From: Maridesulfovibrio sp050916235
Lineage (GTDB): Bacteria; Desulfobacterota; Desulfovibrionia; Desulfovibrionales; Desulfovibrionaceae
Length of the DNA stretch: 64,000 nt
Reading direction: 5' to 3'
Assembly (NCBI RefSeq): GCF_050916235.1
Contig: NZ_CP104854.1
Coordinates: 806,001-870,000, forward strand
Of the stretch, positions 17,232 to 24,928 are shown piece after piece (positions within the stretch are counted from its first letter, which is position 1; every line of letters begins with the position of its first letter). Position numbers and translations under genes: made by a program. The notes under the pieces are model-generated. The model was not told the DNA's origin and did no database searches. It saw nothing but the letters and a program-made list of their open reading frames with translations.

Positions 17232-19261
17232 ACATTTTCCACATAGATGCACTTACAGAGCGCTTTTCCGGGCTTACGCTCAAGAACAAGATATTCCTGT
17301 CCACACTCGGCGTAATTCTGATCATCAGTGCAATAATCGCCCTGTTGGCCCGCTGGATACTGGTATCATCCCTGACAAAGGAACTTGAGCTGCGCGGAGT
17401 GGCCATTGCCTACTCAATTGCCGAACGCGGGGCCGGTTACATCCTTGACCGCAACTACCCGAAACTGCTCAGCCTTGCCTTTGAAGAAGCAAAACTGAGG
17501 GAAAGGCAGCACCTCATCACCTATATCTTTGTACTCAGCAAAGACGGCCAGGTCCTTTGCCATACATTCACGAAACCATTCCCGGAAAAACTCGACCAGG
17601 CCAACCCGATCCCCGAAGGCACGGACAAGTCCGTACGCCTGATTGATCTGGGCAAGACCTCCGCCTACGACATAGCTGTCCCCATCCGTGAAGGTCTTTA
17701 TAGAATCGGCACCGTCCACGTTGGACTGAACAAGATACATATCGATCAACTGGTCTCTACCCTGCGCTTTACATTTCTGGGCTTCATCTCATTTGTCGTC
17801 GTCATCATCTTCATCATCAGCCACAGGCTGGCGAAATATATCACCAAGCCGGTCAGCAGACTGACCCAGCTTTCGGACGAGTTGTCGCGAGGCAACTTCG
17901 ACCTGAGCCTCGACATACTCACCGGGGGAACGGACTGGAATCCCGCCAGTTGCCCGGCCTACTACAATACCGACTTCCCCTGCTGGCACTTCGACCTGTC
18001 CAATAACAACTACGAGAACGGCCTTGACGGAAAGAATAAAATGCAGCAGTGCCGCAACTGCCACTTCTATTTCAAACGGGAAGGGGACGAGGTTATCCAG
18101 TTGGCGGACAGTTTCAGAAACATGGTCTGGTCCATCAAGCTGTACCGCCGCAGACTGCGTGAATCAGAAGAAAAGTACAAATCCCTGTTTGACAGCGGCC
18201 CGGACCCAATTCTGGTGGTTTCCTGCGCCGAATTCAGGATCATCGATGCAAACCCCAGAGTTAGCGAATTGTACGGCTACACACACGGCGAACTGATCGG
18301 CGAACCATTCCTCATGCTCGGCCCGGAAGCTAACAAAGAATGCATCAAGGCTTTTGAGGAGTACGGAGGGCCTTCCGGCTGCATCTACTATCCGAAAATA
18401 ATGCACCTGAAGAAAGGCGGAATTCCCGTTTACGTGAACATGCACGCCTGCCCCATCACCTACAAAAGCAAACCCTCCATCATCGTTGCCATAAACGACA
18501 TCACTGAAATCATTGAGAAGGATGCTCAACTGGTGCAGGCGGCCAAAATGAAATCACTGGGCGAAATGTCCGCCGGAGTTGCGCACGAGGTCAACCAGCC
18601 CCTGAATGCCATCAAGATGGGAAGCGAATTTCTTGCTCTTATGGCCGAACGGGGCAAGGATGTACCAGCCACCCAGTTGCAGGAAGTCGCACGGGAAGTG
18701 AGCACACAGGTTGACCGGGCAGCGGAAATCATCTCCGCCCTGCGCGCCTTCGGACGCAAATCCGGGTTCAAGACGGACAGGGTTGACATAAACAGCCCCA
18801 TCCGTAGCGTACTCACGTTGGTGACTCGGCAGTTTGAGCTGCTGAACATAACTTTTGAAATGGACCTGACCGATGGAATGCCGCATATTGTCGCTCAGGA
18901 TAACAGGCTGCAACAGGTCTTCTTCAACCTTGTGAACAATGCCAAGGATGCCATTGCCGAGAAAAGGGACTCCTCAGGGGTTGAAAGCGAAGAGTTCATC
19001 CGCATCAGCACCTACCAGAAGGGAGATAATATCGTAATCAGGGTTGCCGACACCGGAGCGGGCATAACCGGAGAGGTGCGCAACAAGATGTTTGAGCCCT
19101 TCTTTAGTACCAAAGAAGTAGGATATGGCATGGGGTTGGGACTGGCCATAACATATGGCATAGTACGTGATTATAAGGGAATCATTGAAATCGAAAGTGA
19201 ACCGGGAAAAGGAGCTGCATTCATCATTGCTTTTCCCTCAGTTAAAGAAGATGATTTATAA
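17228..19261 (+). CDS. Membrane histidine kinase with HAMP, CW-type Cys motif, PAS, HisKA and HATPase
   Basis: 677 residues. Membrane helices at about 24-46 and 178-198 flank a periplasmic region similar in layout to that of the kinase at 8704. HAMP follows, then a Cys-rich insert (Cys242, Cys252-Trp253, Cys275 and Cys278), a PAS domain (~315-430), HisKA with His453 in GVAHEVNQPLNA, and HATPase with DTGAGI and GMGLGLAITYGI. The NQPLNA variant of the H-box is typical of kinases paired with separate response regulators. The likely partner is the REC-STAS protein 24 bases downstream. The Cys insert could bind metal or sense redox state. Confidence 0.92.
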   Translation: MNIFHIDALTERFSGLTLKNKIFLSTLGVILIISAIIALLARWILVSSLTKELELRGVAIAYSIAERGAGYILDRNYPKLLSLAFEEAKLRERQHLITYIFVLSKDGQVLCHTFTKPFPEKLDQANPIPEGTDKSVRLIDLGKTSAYDIAVPIREGLYRIGTVHVGLNKIHIDQLVSTLRFTFLGFISFVVVIIFIISHRLAKYITKPVSRLTQLSDELSRGNFDLSLDILTGGTDWNPASCPAYYNTDFPCWHFDLSNNNYENGLDGKNKMQQCRNCHFYFKREGDEVIQLADSFRNMVWSIKLYRRRLRESEEKYKSLFDSGPDPILVVSCAEFRIIDANPRVSELYGYTHGELIGEPFLMLGPEANKECIKAFEEYGGPSGCIYYPKIMHLKKGGIPVYVNMHACPITYKSKPSIIVAINDITEIIEKDAQLVQAAKMKSLGEMSAGVAHEVNQPLNAIKMGSEFLALMAERGKDVPATQLQEVAREVSTQVDRAAEIISALRAFGRKSGFKTDRVDINSPIRSVLTLVTRQFELLNITFEMDLTDGMPHIVAQDNRLQQVFFNLVNNAKDAIAEKRDSSGVESEEFIRISTYQKGDNIVIRVADTGAGITGEVRNKMFEPFFSTKEVGYGMGLGLAITYGIVRDYKGIIEIESEPGKGAAFIIAFPSVKEDDL

Positions 19262-19285
19262 AATCAACCTATACAGAGGTTAGGC

Positions 19286-20005
19286 GTGAGTAGAATTCTT
19301 GTAATTGATGACGAAAAAGCAACATTGAACATGTTCAGGATGCTGCTGAGTGCGTACGGACATGAAGTCATGACGGCTGAAAACGGCGAAAAGGGTATTG
19401 AACTCTTTGATGCCGAACACCCCGAACTGGTCATGACTGACATAAAAATGCCCGGAATGGATGGGCTGGAAGTATTGCGCAGAATCAAGGCTATCTCGCC
19501 GGATTCGGAGGTGATTGTCATCACCGGCCACGGCGACATGGATCTGGCGATTCAGGCACTGAATCTGGACGCAACGGATTTTCTAAACAAGCCAGTCAAA
19601 CGCGAGGATCTTGAAAAGGCCCTGCAACTTTCCAGCGACAGGCGTGCCTTTGCACGTCAGAAAAAAGACGAGGTTCAGCTCAGCCTTGAAGACAATCTGG
19701 CGGTAATAAGGATAACAGGGAACCTGACCTCCAAATCCGAAGGGTTGCTGCTGGATACCTTCGACGAAGCCCTGGCAACATCCAAGCCGAACCTGCTGCT
19801 GGCTTTTCAGGAAAAGGCTTCCATCAACGGTGCGGCCATGGACACCCTTTACAGTGTAGTGGAGAAAGCACGCATCAAAGGGATGAACGTATTCATTGCC
19901 GGACTCTCGGACAACTTCCGGGCCGTGCTTGATTCAATGAGCATCAGCCAGATGGCTGCGGTCCACACATCCGAGGATGAGGCAAGAAACTGCCTGCCTA
20001 TGTAG
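19286..20005 (+). CDS. Response regulator with STAS-like output domain (REC-STAS)
   Basis: 239 residues. The receiver (1-~120) has IDDE, phospho-Asp52 in MTDIKMPGMDG and NKP (Lys102). Residues ~134-232 look like a STAS/anti-anti-sigma fold: VIRITGNLTSKSE, a strand pNLLLAFQ, then ASINGAAMDTLYSV and KGMNVFIAGLSD. At the place of the phosphorylatable Ser of SpoIIAA-type proteins an Asn seems present, so receiver phosphorylation rather than STAS phosphorylation may control it. GTG start at 19286 behind GAGG. It follows the kinase at 17228, its probable phosphodonor. The output partner is unknown. Confidence 0.82.
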   Translation: MSRILVIDDEKATLNMFRMLLSAYGHEVMTAENGEKGIELFDAEHPELVMTDIKMPGMDGLEVLRRIKAISPDSEVIVITGHGDMDLAIQALNLDATDFLNKPVKREDLEKALQLSSDRRAFARQKKDEVQLSLEDNLAVIRITGNLTSKSEGLLLDTFDEALATSKPNLLLAFQEKASINGAAMDTLYSVVEKARIKGMNVFIAGLSDNFRAVLDSMSISQMAAVHTSEDEARNCLPM

Positions 20006-20017
20006 CAAGCGGGCAGT

Positions 20018-21037
20018 CTAGGATACCAGCAGGTAGTGCTGGCCCATGACATAGCCTTTTTCGTCGAGAAACCTGATTATCTCATCTCTGGCTCCGCGGG
20101 TCGCAACATAGGAAAGGATAAAAGTGTCGCCTGGCGGCGGCATTTCTTTGCGTGACAGAACCCGGCATCCATGTATGACCTGCCCTACTTTACGTGGATC
20201 AATATCCACGTAGAATGAGGTTTTGACTCCCATTTTTTCAAGCATCTCATAGCGTTTGCGTGAAACACGTCCTGCACCGATGACCCCTACGCGGGGGTGG
20301 GTTGAGCTGTTGCGCTCAAGCCAGCGATAAAGATACCGACTCTTGATGTTATAGAATGCATCAACCGTGTATTTGGGATGGTTGCGCGAAAGCCTGTCAG
20401 GAGGATCGTTCCAGATCAGCAGCTCCTCATCCACCTTCTGCATCCGCACACCGGCTTCCAGCCACCGCAGCACCAGCTCGTAATCTTCAGGGAAGTCTCC
20501 ATCACGGAAAGGACCATGCTCAGTGAGAAGCCCCCTGCGCATCATTATGGACGGATTGGCAAACGGGAATTCAACAAACCGGTTGAGTGCAATATCATCC
20601 GCATCAACCAGTGTATTGATCCAGTCCACATAGTGGGCATATCCCGCGCTGTCTTCACGGTTCCCGCCGAAACCGACCCGGCAGGCAGTCAGGCCTACGC
20701 AGGGATGTTCATCCAGCAGCCGGGCCTGTCTTGCGATGCGGTCCGGCAGGGATATGTCATCGGCGTCCATGCGGGCAACATATTCTCCGGAGGCGGCACT
20801 GATAGCAGCGTTGGCCGCACCGACCACCCCCTGATGATCAAGAAAAAGCGGCTTCAGACGTGAGTCCTTTGCCGCATATTCTCTAAGTACCGATGCTGTC
20901 CCGTCACTGGACCCGTCATCTGCCGCAATCAACTCAAGATCTCCGAAGGACTGGCCAAGAATACTCTCAATGGCCTGTCCGACGGTATCTTCGCAATTGT
21001 AGCAGGGCATGGTCACCGAGACCTTGGGAAAACTCAC
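20018..21037 (-). CDS. Family 2 glycosyltransferase fused to a C-terminal Rossmann-like domain
   Basis: 339 residues. The first ~220 are a GT-A glycosyltransferase: VSVTMPCYNCEDTVGQAI, AADDGSSDGT, and the ARMDADDIS metal-binding DxD region, then a FPEDYELVLRW acceptor-site block. From about residue 248 a dinucleotide-binding-like domain starts (VGVIGAGRVSRKR, then FYVDIDPRKVG), with a last strand TFILSYVATRGA. There are no membrane helices. The gene overlaps the TtuA-like gene by four bases (ATGA), so they are translationally coupled. Neither the acceptor nor the nucleotide sugar can be read from sequence. Confidence 0.85.
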   Translation of the reverse strand: MSFPKVSVTMPCYNCEDTVGQAIESILGQSFGDLELIAADDGSSDGTASVLREYAAKDSRLKPLFLDHQGVVGAANAAISAASGEYVARMDADDISLPDRIARQARLLDEHPCVGLTACRVGFGGNREDSAGYAHYVDWINTLVDADDIALNRFVEFPFANPSIMMRRGLLTEHGPFRDGDFPEDYELVLRWLEAGVRMQKVDEELLIWNDPPDRLSRNHPKYTVDAFYNIKSRYLYRWLERNSSTHPRVGVIGAGRVSRKRYEMLEKMGVKTSFYVDIDPRKVGQVIHGCRVLSRKEMPPPGDTFILSYVATRGARDEIIRFLDEKGYVMGQHYLLVS

Positions 21038-21957
21038 TTTCCGCTTTCCTCAATGGACTGTCTGAGCTGTTCCTTGAGCCTGCATACATTACAGGTCACT
21101 GCGGAGGTGGGACACCCGCATTCAATGCAGGGTTTTACTTCATTGCTCTTCTCATCCTGTGCAATGGCAGCAAATGCAGGCTGACCGCGATCAAGAAAAC
21201 CCTTGTAAAAGGCTCGCTTGGAACCGGGGCTGCGCAGTTCCAGATCCCTCCAGAGCAGCTTGTGCCCGGTAAAACTGGCACCTCCGCTGTATGGACAGGG
21301 AAGATGATGGTAAGGAATACCCATCAGAAATGAAAAGTTGGCCGACTCGAACTCGCTTACACGGAACAGGGGCTTGACCTTCTTGGCAAATCCGTTTTCC
21401 GCAGGCAGCACCGGGCCCTGATCGGAAAGGTATGCCTGATCCCAGCGCAGGGTATTGGCAAAAAGGCGGGCGACTTCGTCATCAAGGTTGTGTCCGGTTG
21501 CAAGAGCGGTATATCCGTCCTCAAGAGCGACCTTGTTGAAATAGTGGCGCTTGAACTTTCCGCAGATGGAGCAGATTGGACGGCGGATGTGCTTCTTGAT
21601 CAGCGGCATGGGCACGCCCTCTTTCTCCAGCTCCACCACCTTCAGAGGATAGCCCTTGTCGCGGCAGAAGTCCTCAACCACGGCTCTGGCTTTTTGTGAG
21701 GATTCGAAAATTCCGAGGTCGATATGCAGGCCGGTCACGTCATATCCGAGTTCGGACAGAGCATACATGAGCCCAAGGGAATCCTTGCCCCCGGAAAGGG
21801 CTACCAGCACCTTGTCGTCACGTTCAAGAAGACTGCGTTTCCGTATACCTTCGGAAACAAGCTTCAGATAAAATTTAGTAAAATGTTCCTTGCAGAACGC
21901 TGTATTGTGGCTCGGCAGTGAAACCACTGCATCCGCTTTGCAAACCTTGCATTTCAT
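21034..21957 (-). CDS. TtuA/NcsA-type tRNA thiolase (PP-loop, 4Fe-4S)
   Basis: 307 residues. N-terminal Cys3/Cys6 and Cys22/His25 form a zinc finger; the PP-loop SGGKDS is at 55-60. Cys129, Cys132 (CSIC) and Cys221 (LPCPYS) fit the three 4Fe-4S ligands of TtuA, and a second zinc finger closes the protein (CIECG, then CNVC). These enzymes adenylate a tRNA base and replace oxygen with sulfur. TtuA makes 2-thiouridine at position 54 in thermophiles, NcsA/Ctu1 at position 34; which position applies here is unknown. The ubiquitin-like carrier gene lies 5 bases upstream. Confidence 0.87.
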   Translation of the reverse strand: MKCKVCKADAVVSLPSHNTAFCKEHFTKFYLKLVSEGIRKRSLLERDDKVLVALSGGKDSLGLMYALSELGYDVTGLHIDLGIFESSQKARAVVEDFCRDKGYPLKVVELEKEGVPMPLIKKHIRRPICSICGKFKRHYFNKVALEDGYTALATGHNLDDEVARLFANTLRWDQAYLSDQGPVLPAENGFAKKVKPLFRVSEFESANFSFLMGIPYHHLPCPYSGGASFTGHKLLWRDLELRSPGSKRAFYKGFLDRGQPAFAAIAQDEKSNEVKPCIECGCPTSAVTCNVCRLKEQLRQSIEESGK

Positions 21958-21962
21958 ATATA

Positions 21963-22160
21963 TTACCCGACTGAAATCACTTTTCTTATGGTTATCTCAT
22001 CATCCTTGTATATGCGCAGATCCTGGGTCAGCAACTGTCCGTCGCGGATGACCAGGGCATCAGTGTGATGAAGTCCGAGTTTATTGAGAAGCTGCAGAAC
22101 AGTGTTTAGCGAGGAGAACTCGACAACCTTGTCCTCAGGTTCAAGTCTGACAGTTACCAT
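21963..22160 (-). CDS. Small MoaD/ThiS/TtuB-like sulfur carrier protein
   Basis: 65 residues, the size of ThiS or TtuB. The pattern of strands and a LNTVLQLLNKLGL helix, followed by ALVIRDGQLL and DDEITIRKV, follows the ubiquitin-like carrier fold. The start at 22160 has AAGGAG 7 bases upstream; a longer open frame to 22244 is not needed. Carriers of this family normally end in Gly-Gly, which is activated as thiocarboxylate; this one ends ISVG with one Gly. Its position directly before the TtuA-like gene suggests it feeds sulfur to that enzyme. Confidence 0.78.
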   Translation of the reverse strand: MVTVRLEPEDKVVEFSSLNTVLQLLNKLGLHHTDALVIRDGQLLTQDLRIYKDDEITIRKVISVG

Positions 22161-22567
22161 GAGCAGACTCCTTGAATTCATATTTATAGGTGTTAGACAC
22201 GTCTTGGGAAATGTGCATGTAGCTTTTAAGCCGGCTTTCATCAAGCTTTTCAGACCGCAATGAAGGGATATTTTTCCATATCCAAACTTATCGTGACGAA
22301 AATTTAATACTTTTCCCGTGAAGAATGGGTTTTTTGTTTTTTTTATGCTATGGTGAAATCGAAATCAAATTAAAGAGGCTTTCAGGAAGACTGTCCCGGA
22401 GCAATAAAAGGACTCCAAAACCTAACGCATCAGCATAAAAGATAATTAAATGGGAAATTGCGGAAACAGATTAAAATGTAACCAAAAAAAGGCCTATAAA
22501 TGTTGACCGGAAGTTGATTGTTGAACTAATGTAAGTAAAGAAAACCACGCCTTCCAAGGAGTTGAAA
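22161..22567 (+). other. Gene-free, AT-rich divergent promoter region
   Basis: About 400 bases between the sulfur-carrier gene (minus) and the orphan receiver (plus). It is AT-rich with T and A runs near 22330. It should hold both promoters; apart from the candidate at 22503 no hairpin, repeat or small gene stands out. Confidence 0.5.
22503..22532 (+). promoter_or_regulatory. Candidate sigma-70 promoter for the orphan receiver
   Basis: TTGACC (22503-22508) and TAATGT (22527-22532) with 18 bases between them, ending about 35 bases before the receiver start. Confidence 0.4.
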
Positions 22568-22927
22568 ATGACTCAACATACAATTTTGGTCGTAGACGAT
22601 GAAAAACATATACGGATGCTGTATAGAGAGGAACTGGAAGCAGGAGGCTATAAAGTAGCAACTTCTGACGGTTCCGAGGACATTCTGACCGTAATCAGAC
22701 GCGAAGCTCCCGACCTCGTCATTCTGGACATCAAACTCGGCATAGACCGTTCCGGATTGGACCTGCTGCAGGAAATCCGTCAGGAATACCCAAGCATCCC
22801 GGTCATCCTCAGCACTGCATACGACAGTTTCAAGCACGACATGAAATCCATAGCGGCCGATCACTATGTGGTTAAATCTGTTGACCTGAGCGAACTGAAG
22901 TCCAAGGTCAGGGAGGCTCTTGGGTAG
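22568..22927 (+). CDS. Orphan single-domain response regulator with K-S in place of K-P
   Basis: 119 residues, one REC domain: VVDDEKH, phospho-Asp in VILDIKLG, Ser in ILSTAY, and Lys in YVVKSVD. The residue after the conserved Lys is Ser rather than the usual Pro, which normally forms a cis peptide bond at the signalling face. AAGGAG lies 7 bases before the ATG at 22568. No kinase gene is adjacent. It is followed by a terminator and tRNA-Trp. Confidence 0.88.
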   Translation: MTQHTILVVDDEKHIRMLYREELEAGGYKVATSDGSEDILTVIRREAPDLVILDIKLGIDRSGLDLLQEIRQEYPSIPVILSTAYDSFKHDMKSIAADHYVVKSVDLSELKSKVREALG

Positions 22928-22976
22928 TTTCAGCCTCTAAAAACAAACAATATCTGCTATTATTTTAATTTTTTTT

Positions 22977-23007
22977 AGGAGTTTGCTAAAAACAGGCTCC
23001 TTTTTTC
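22977..23007 (+). terminator. Terminator after the orphan receiver
   Basis: AGGAG (22977-22981) pairs with CTCCT (22997-23001), extended inward by G-U pairs, followed by a run of six T. Confidence 0.55.
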
Positions 23008-23078
23008 TTGCCAAGCACCTTCACCCGTGGTAGCACCCACTTGGCTTTGGCGCACAGGAGTCATTAGCCAATAAATGC

Positions 23079-23155
23079 AGGCCAGTAGTTCCAACGGCTA
23101 GAACGCCGGTCTCCAAAACCGGATGCTGGGGGTTCGAATCCCTCCTGGCCTGCCA
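23079..23155 (+). tRNA. tRNA-Trp (anticodon CCA)
   Basis: Acceptor stem AGGCCAG (23079-23085) pairs with CTGGCCT (23145-23151); discriminator G and encoded CCA follow. The anticodon arm is CCGGT / CTCCAAA / ACCGG with anticodon CCA at 23113-23115, and the T-loop is GGTTCGAATCC. It lies 36 bases upstream of an M50 protease and about 700 bases upstream of the gene for the enzyme that charges it, trpS. Confidence 0.96.
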
Positions 23156-23191
23156 TTTATTCACTTCTAAATTGCGGAAACGCAGATCCCA

Positions 23192-23830
23192 ATGTTCGAT
23201 ATCGCCAACATAATCAAAGAAATCAGCATCCTTGCTGTTCCTTTTTTACTCGCTATCACCTGCCATGAAGCCGCTCACGGCTATGTCGCCTACCTTCTCG
23301 GCGATCCGACCGCCAAAATAGCCGGTCGACTGACTTTGAATCCCCTGAAACACCTCGATCCTCTGGGCACGTTAGCCCTTGTGCTCACCCGCATGATCGG
23401 CTGGGCCAAACCTGTTCCGGTCAACCCCATGTATTTCAAGAATCCCCAGCGGGACATGATGTTCGTGGCCCTGGCCGGTCCTGCTGCCAATATGCTGCTT
23501 GCAGTCATATTCGCGTTCGTACTGAAGACCATACTCGGACTGGACCTCCACGGATACTCAGAAACAACACTCAGGGTGCTGGAACCGACAGCCCTAATCG
23601 CCAAAGCCGGAGTTATCATCAATCTGGCCTTGTGTTTTTTCAATCTTCTGCCTATCCCTCCTCTTGACGGCAGCAAAATAATCGCCGGATTCATGCCCCG
23701 GGAGGCAGCATACAGATTCATGTCTTTCAGGTACGGATTTGTTATTGTCATCGTTCTGGCCATGCTGGGACTGCTTGGCAAGATAATATCTCCGGCGTTG
23801 AGCTATTTCTACAATCTGCTGATTTTTTAA
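23192..23830 (+). CDS. Site-2-protease-family M50 membrane metalloprotease
   Basis: 212 residues with five to six membrane helices. Zinc ligands are in HEAAH near residue 25 and in NLLPIPPLDGS near 150, the two signatures of the short RseP/Rip-like rhomboid-independent M50 group (FtsH-like short form, no PDZ domain). It would cut membrane-spanning segments inside the bilayer, but its substrate is unknown. It is followed by trpS after 25 bases, a pairing that probably makes them one transcript. Confidence 0.9.
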   Translation: MFDIANIIKEISILAVPFLLAITCHEAAHGYVAYLLGDPTAKIAGRLTLNPLKHLDPLGTLALVLTRMIGWAKPVPVNPMYFKNPQRDMMFVALAGPAANMLLAVIFAFVLKTILGLDLHGYSETTLRVLEPTALIAKAGVIINLALCFFNLLPIPPLDGSKIIAGFMPREAAYRFMSFRYGFVIVIVLAMLGLLGKIISPALSYFYNLLIF

Positions 23831-23855
23831 AAATCATCTAACCGCAATTTTCAAT

Positions 23856-24851
23856 ATGACTATGACAAACAACCGCATCGTTTCAGGCATGAGGCCCACC
23901 GGACGCCTGCACCTAGGTCACTATTTCGGCGTTCTGGTAAACTGGGTCAGAATTCAGGAAAATAACGAATGTTACTTCTTTGTAGCCGACTGGCACGCCA
24001 TGACCAGCGAATATTCAGATCCCAGACGAATTCAGGGATTTGTTCCCGAACTGGTCAAAGACTGGGTCGCAGCAGGACTCGATCCTGAAAAATGCGTAAT
24101 TTTCCACCAGTCACAGGTCAAAGAGCACGCCGAACTGCACCTGATCCTTTCCATGCTGACCCCGCTGGGCTGGCTGGAACGCAACCCCACTTACAAGGAA
24201 CTGCGTCAGGAGCTCATCCAGAAGGAACTCAACACTTACGGTTTCCTCGGCTACCCGGTGCTGATGGCTTCAGACATTCTCATGTACAAGCCCTCACTCG
24301 TGCCTGTCGGACAGGACCAGCTTCCGCACCTTGAACTTGCCCGCGAAATCGCGCGCCGCTTCAACTTTCTGAACGGTGAACATTTCCCTGAGCCGCAGGC
24401 CATGCTCACCGAAGATGCCAAGCTTCCCGGTCTTGACGGACGCAAGATGTCCAAGAGCTACAATAACGGCATTTTCCTCGGCGAACCCATGGAAGAAGTT
24501 CTGCCCAAGATCATGTCCATGCTCACCGACAAGAACAGGCTCAGAAAGGCTGATCCGGGTGACCCGGAGATCTGCAACCTCTACCCCTACCATAAACTGC
24601 TCACCGACAGCGATAAGTGTGCAGAGATCGAAGAAGGCTGCCGCAATGCATCCTGGGGTTGCGTGAACTGCAAGAAGCTGCTTGCCGAAAGCATGGCCAG
24701 ATTCCTTGAGCCCATGCAGGAACGCCGCCGCAAAATGGACGAGAACCCCGATCTGGTATGGCAGATTCTTGCTGAAGGCACTGCAAAGGCCAGAGCAAAG
24801 GCCGCCCAGAATATGGAAGAAATCCGCGAAAAAATCGGTTTCAAATTCTAG
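23856..24851 (+). CDS. trpS: Tryptophanyl-tRNA synthetase
   Basis: 331 residues, normal for bacterial TrpRS. It charges tRNA-Trp with Trp using ATP. Class I signatures are present: the HLGH motif (GRLHLGHYFG near residue 19) and KMSKS (GRKMSKSYNNG near 195). The Trp-pocket blocks VADWHAMTS and GYPVLMASDILMY are conserved. A CxxC pair (WGCVNCKKL) lies near residue 270. It ends at a strong hairpin. Confidence 0.97.
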   Translation: MTMTNNRIVSGMRPTGRLHLGHYFGVLVNWVRIQENNECYFFVADWHAMTSEYSDPRRIQGFVPELVKDWVAAGLDPEKCVIFHQSQVKEHAELHLILSMLTPLGWLERNPTYKELRQELIQKELNTYGFLGYPVLMASDILMYKPSLVPVGQDQLPHLELAREIARRFNFLNGEHFPEPQAMLTEDAKLPGLDGRKMSKSYNNGIFLGEPMEEVLPKIMSMLTDKNRLRKADPGDPEICNLYPYHKLLTDSDKCAEIEEGCRNASWGCVNCKKLLAESMARFLEPMQERRRKMDENPDLVWQILAEGTAKARAKAAQNMEEIREKIGFKF

Positions 24852-24875
24852 AAAAGACCTTTACCTATCCAAAAG

Positions 24876-24911
24876 AAATCCCCCGTTGCATAGCAGCGGG
24901 GGATTTTTTAC
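24876..24911. terminator. Terminator shared by trpS and the convergent PilZ gene
   Basis: AAATCCCCCGTTGC pairs with the GCAGCGGGGGATTT arm around a short loop, with T runs on the plus strand and an A-rich flank for the minus strand. Confidence 0.85.
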
Positions 24912-24928
24912 GTCTTATGCCAGACAAA

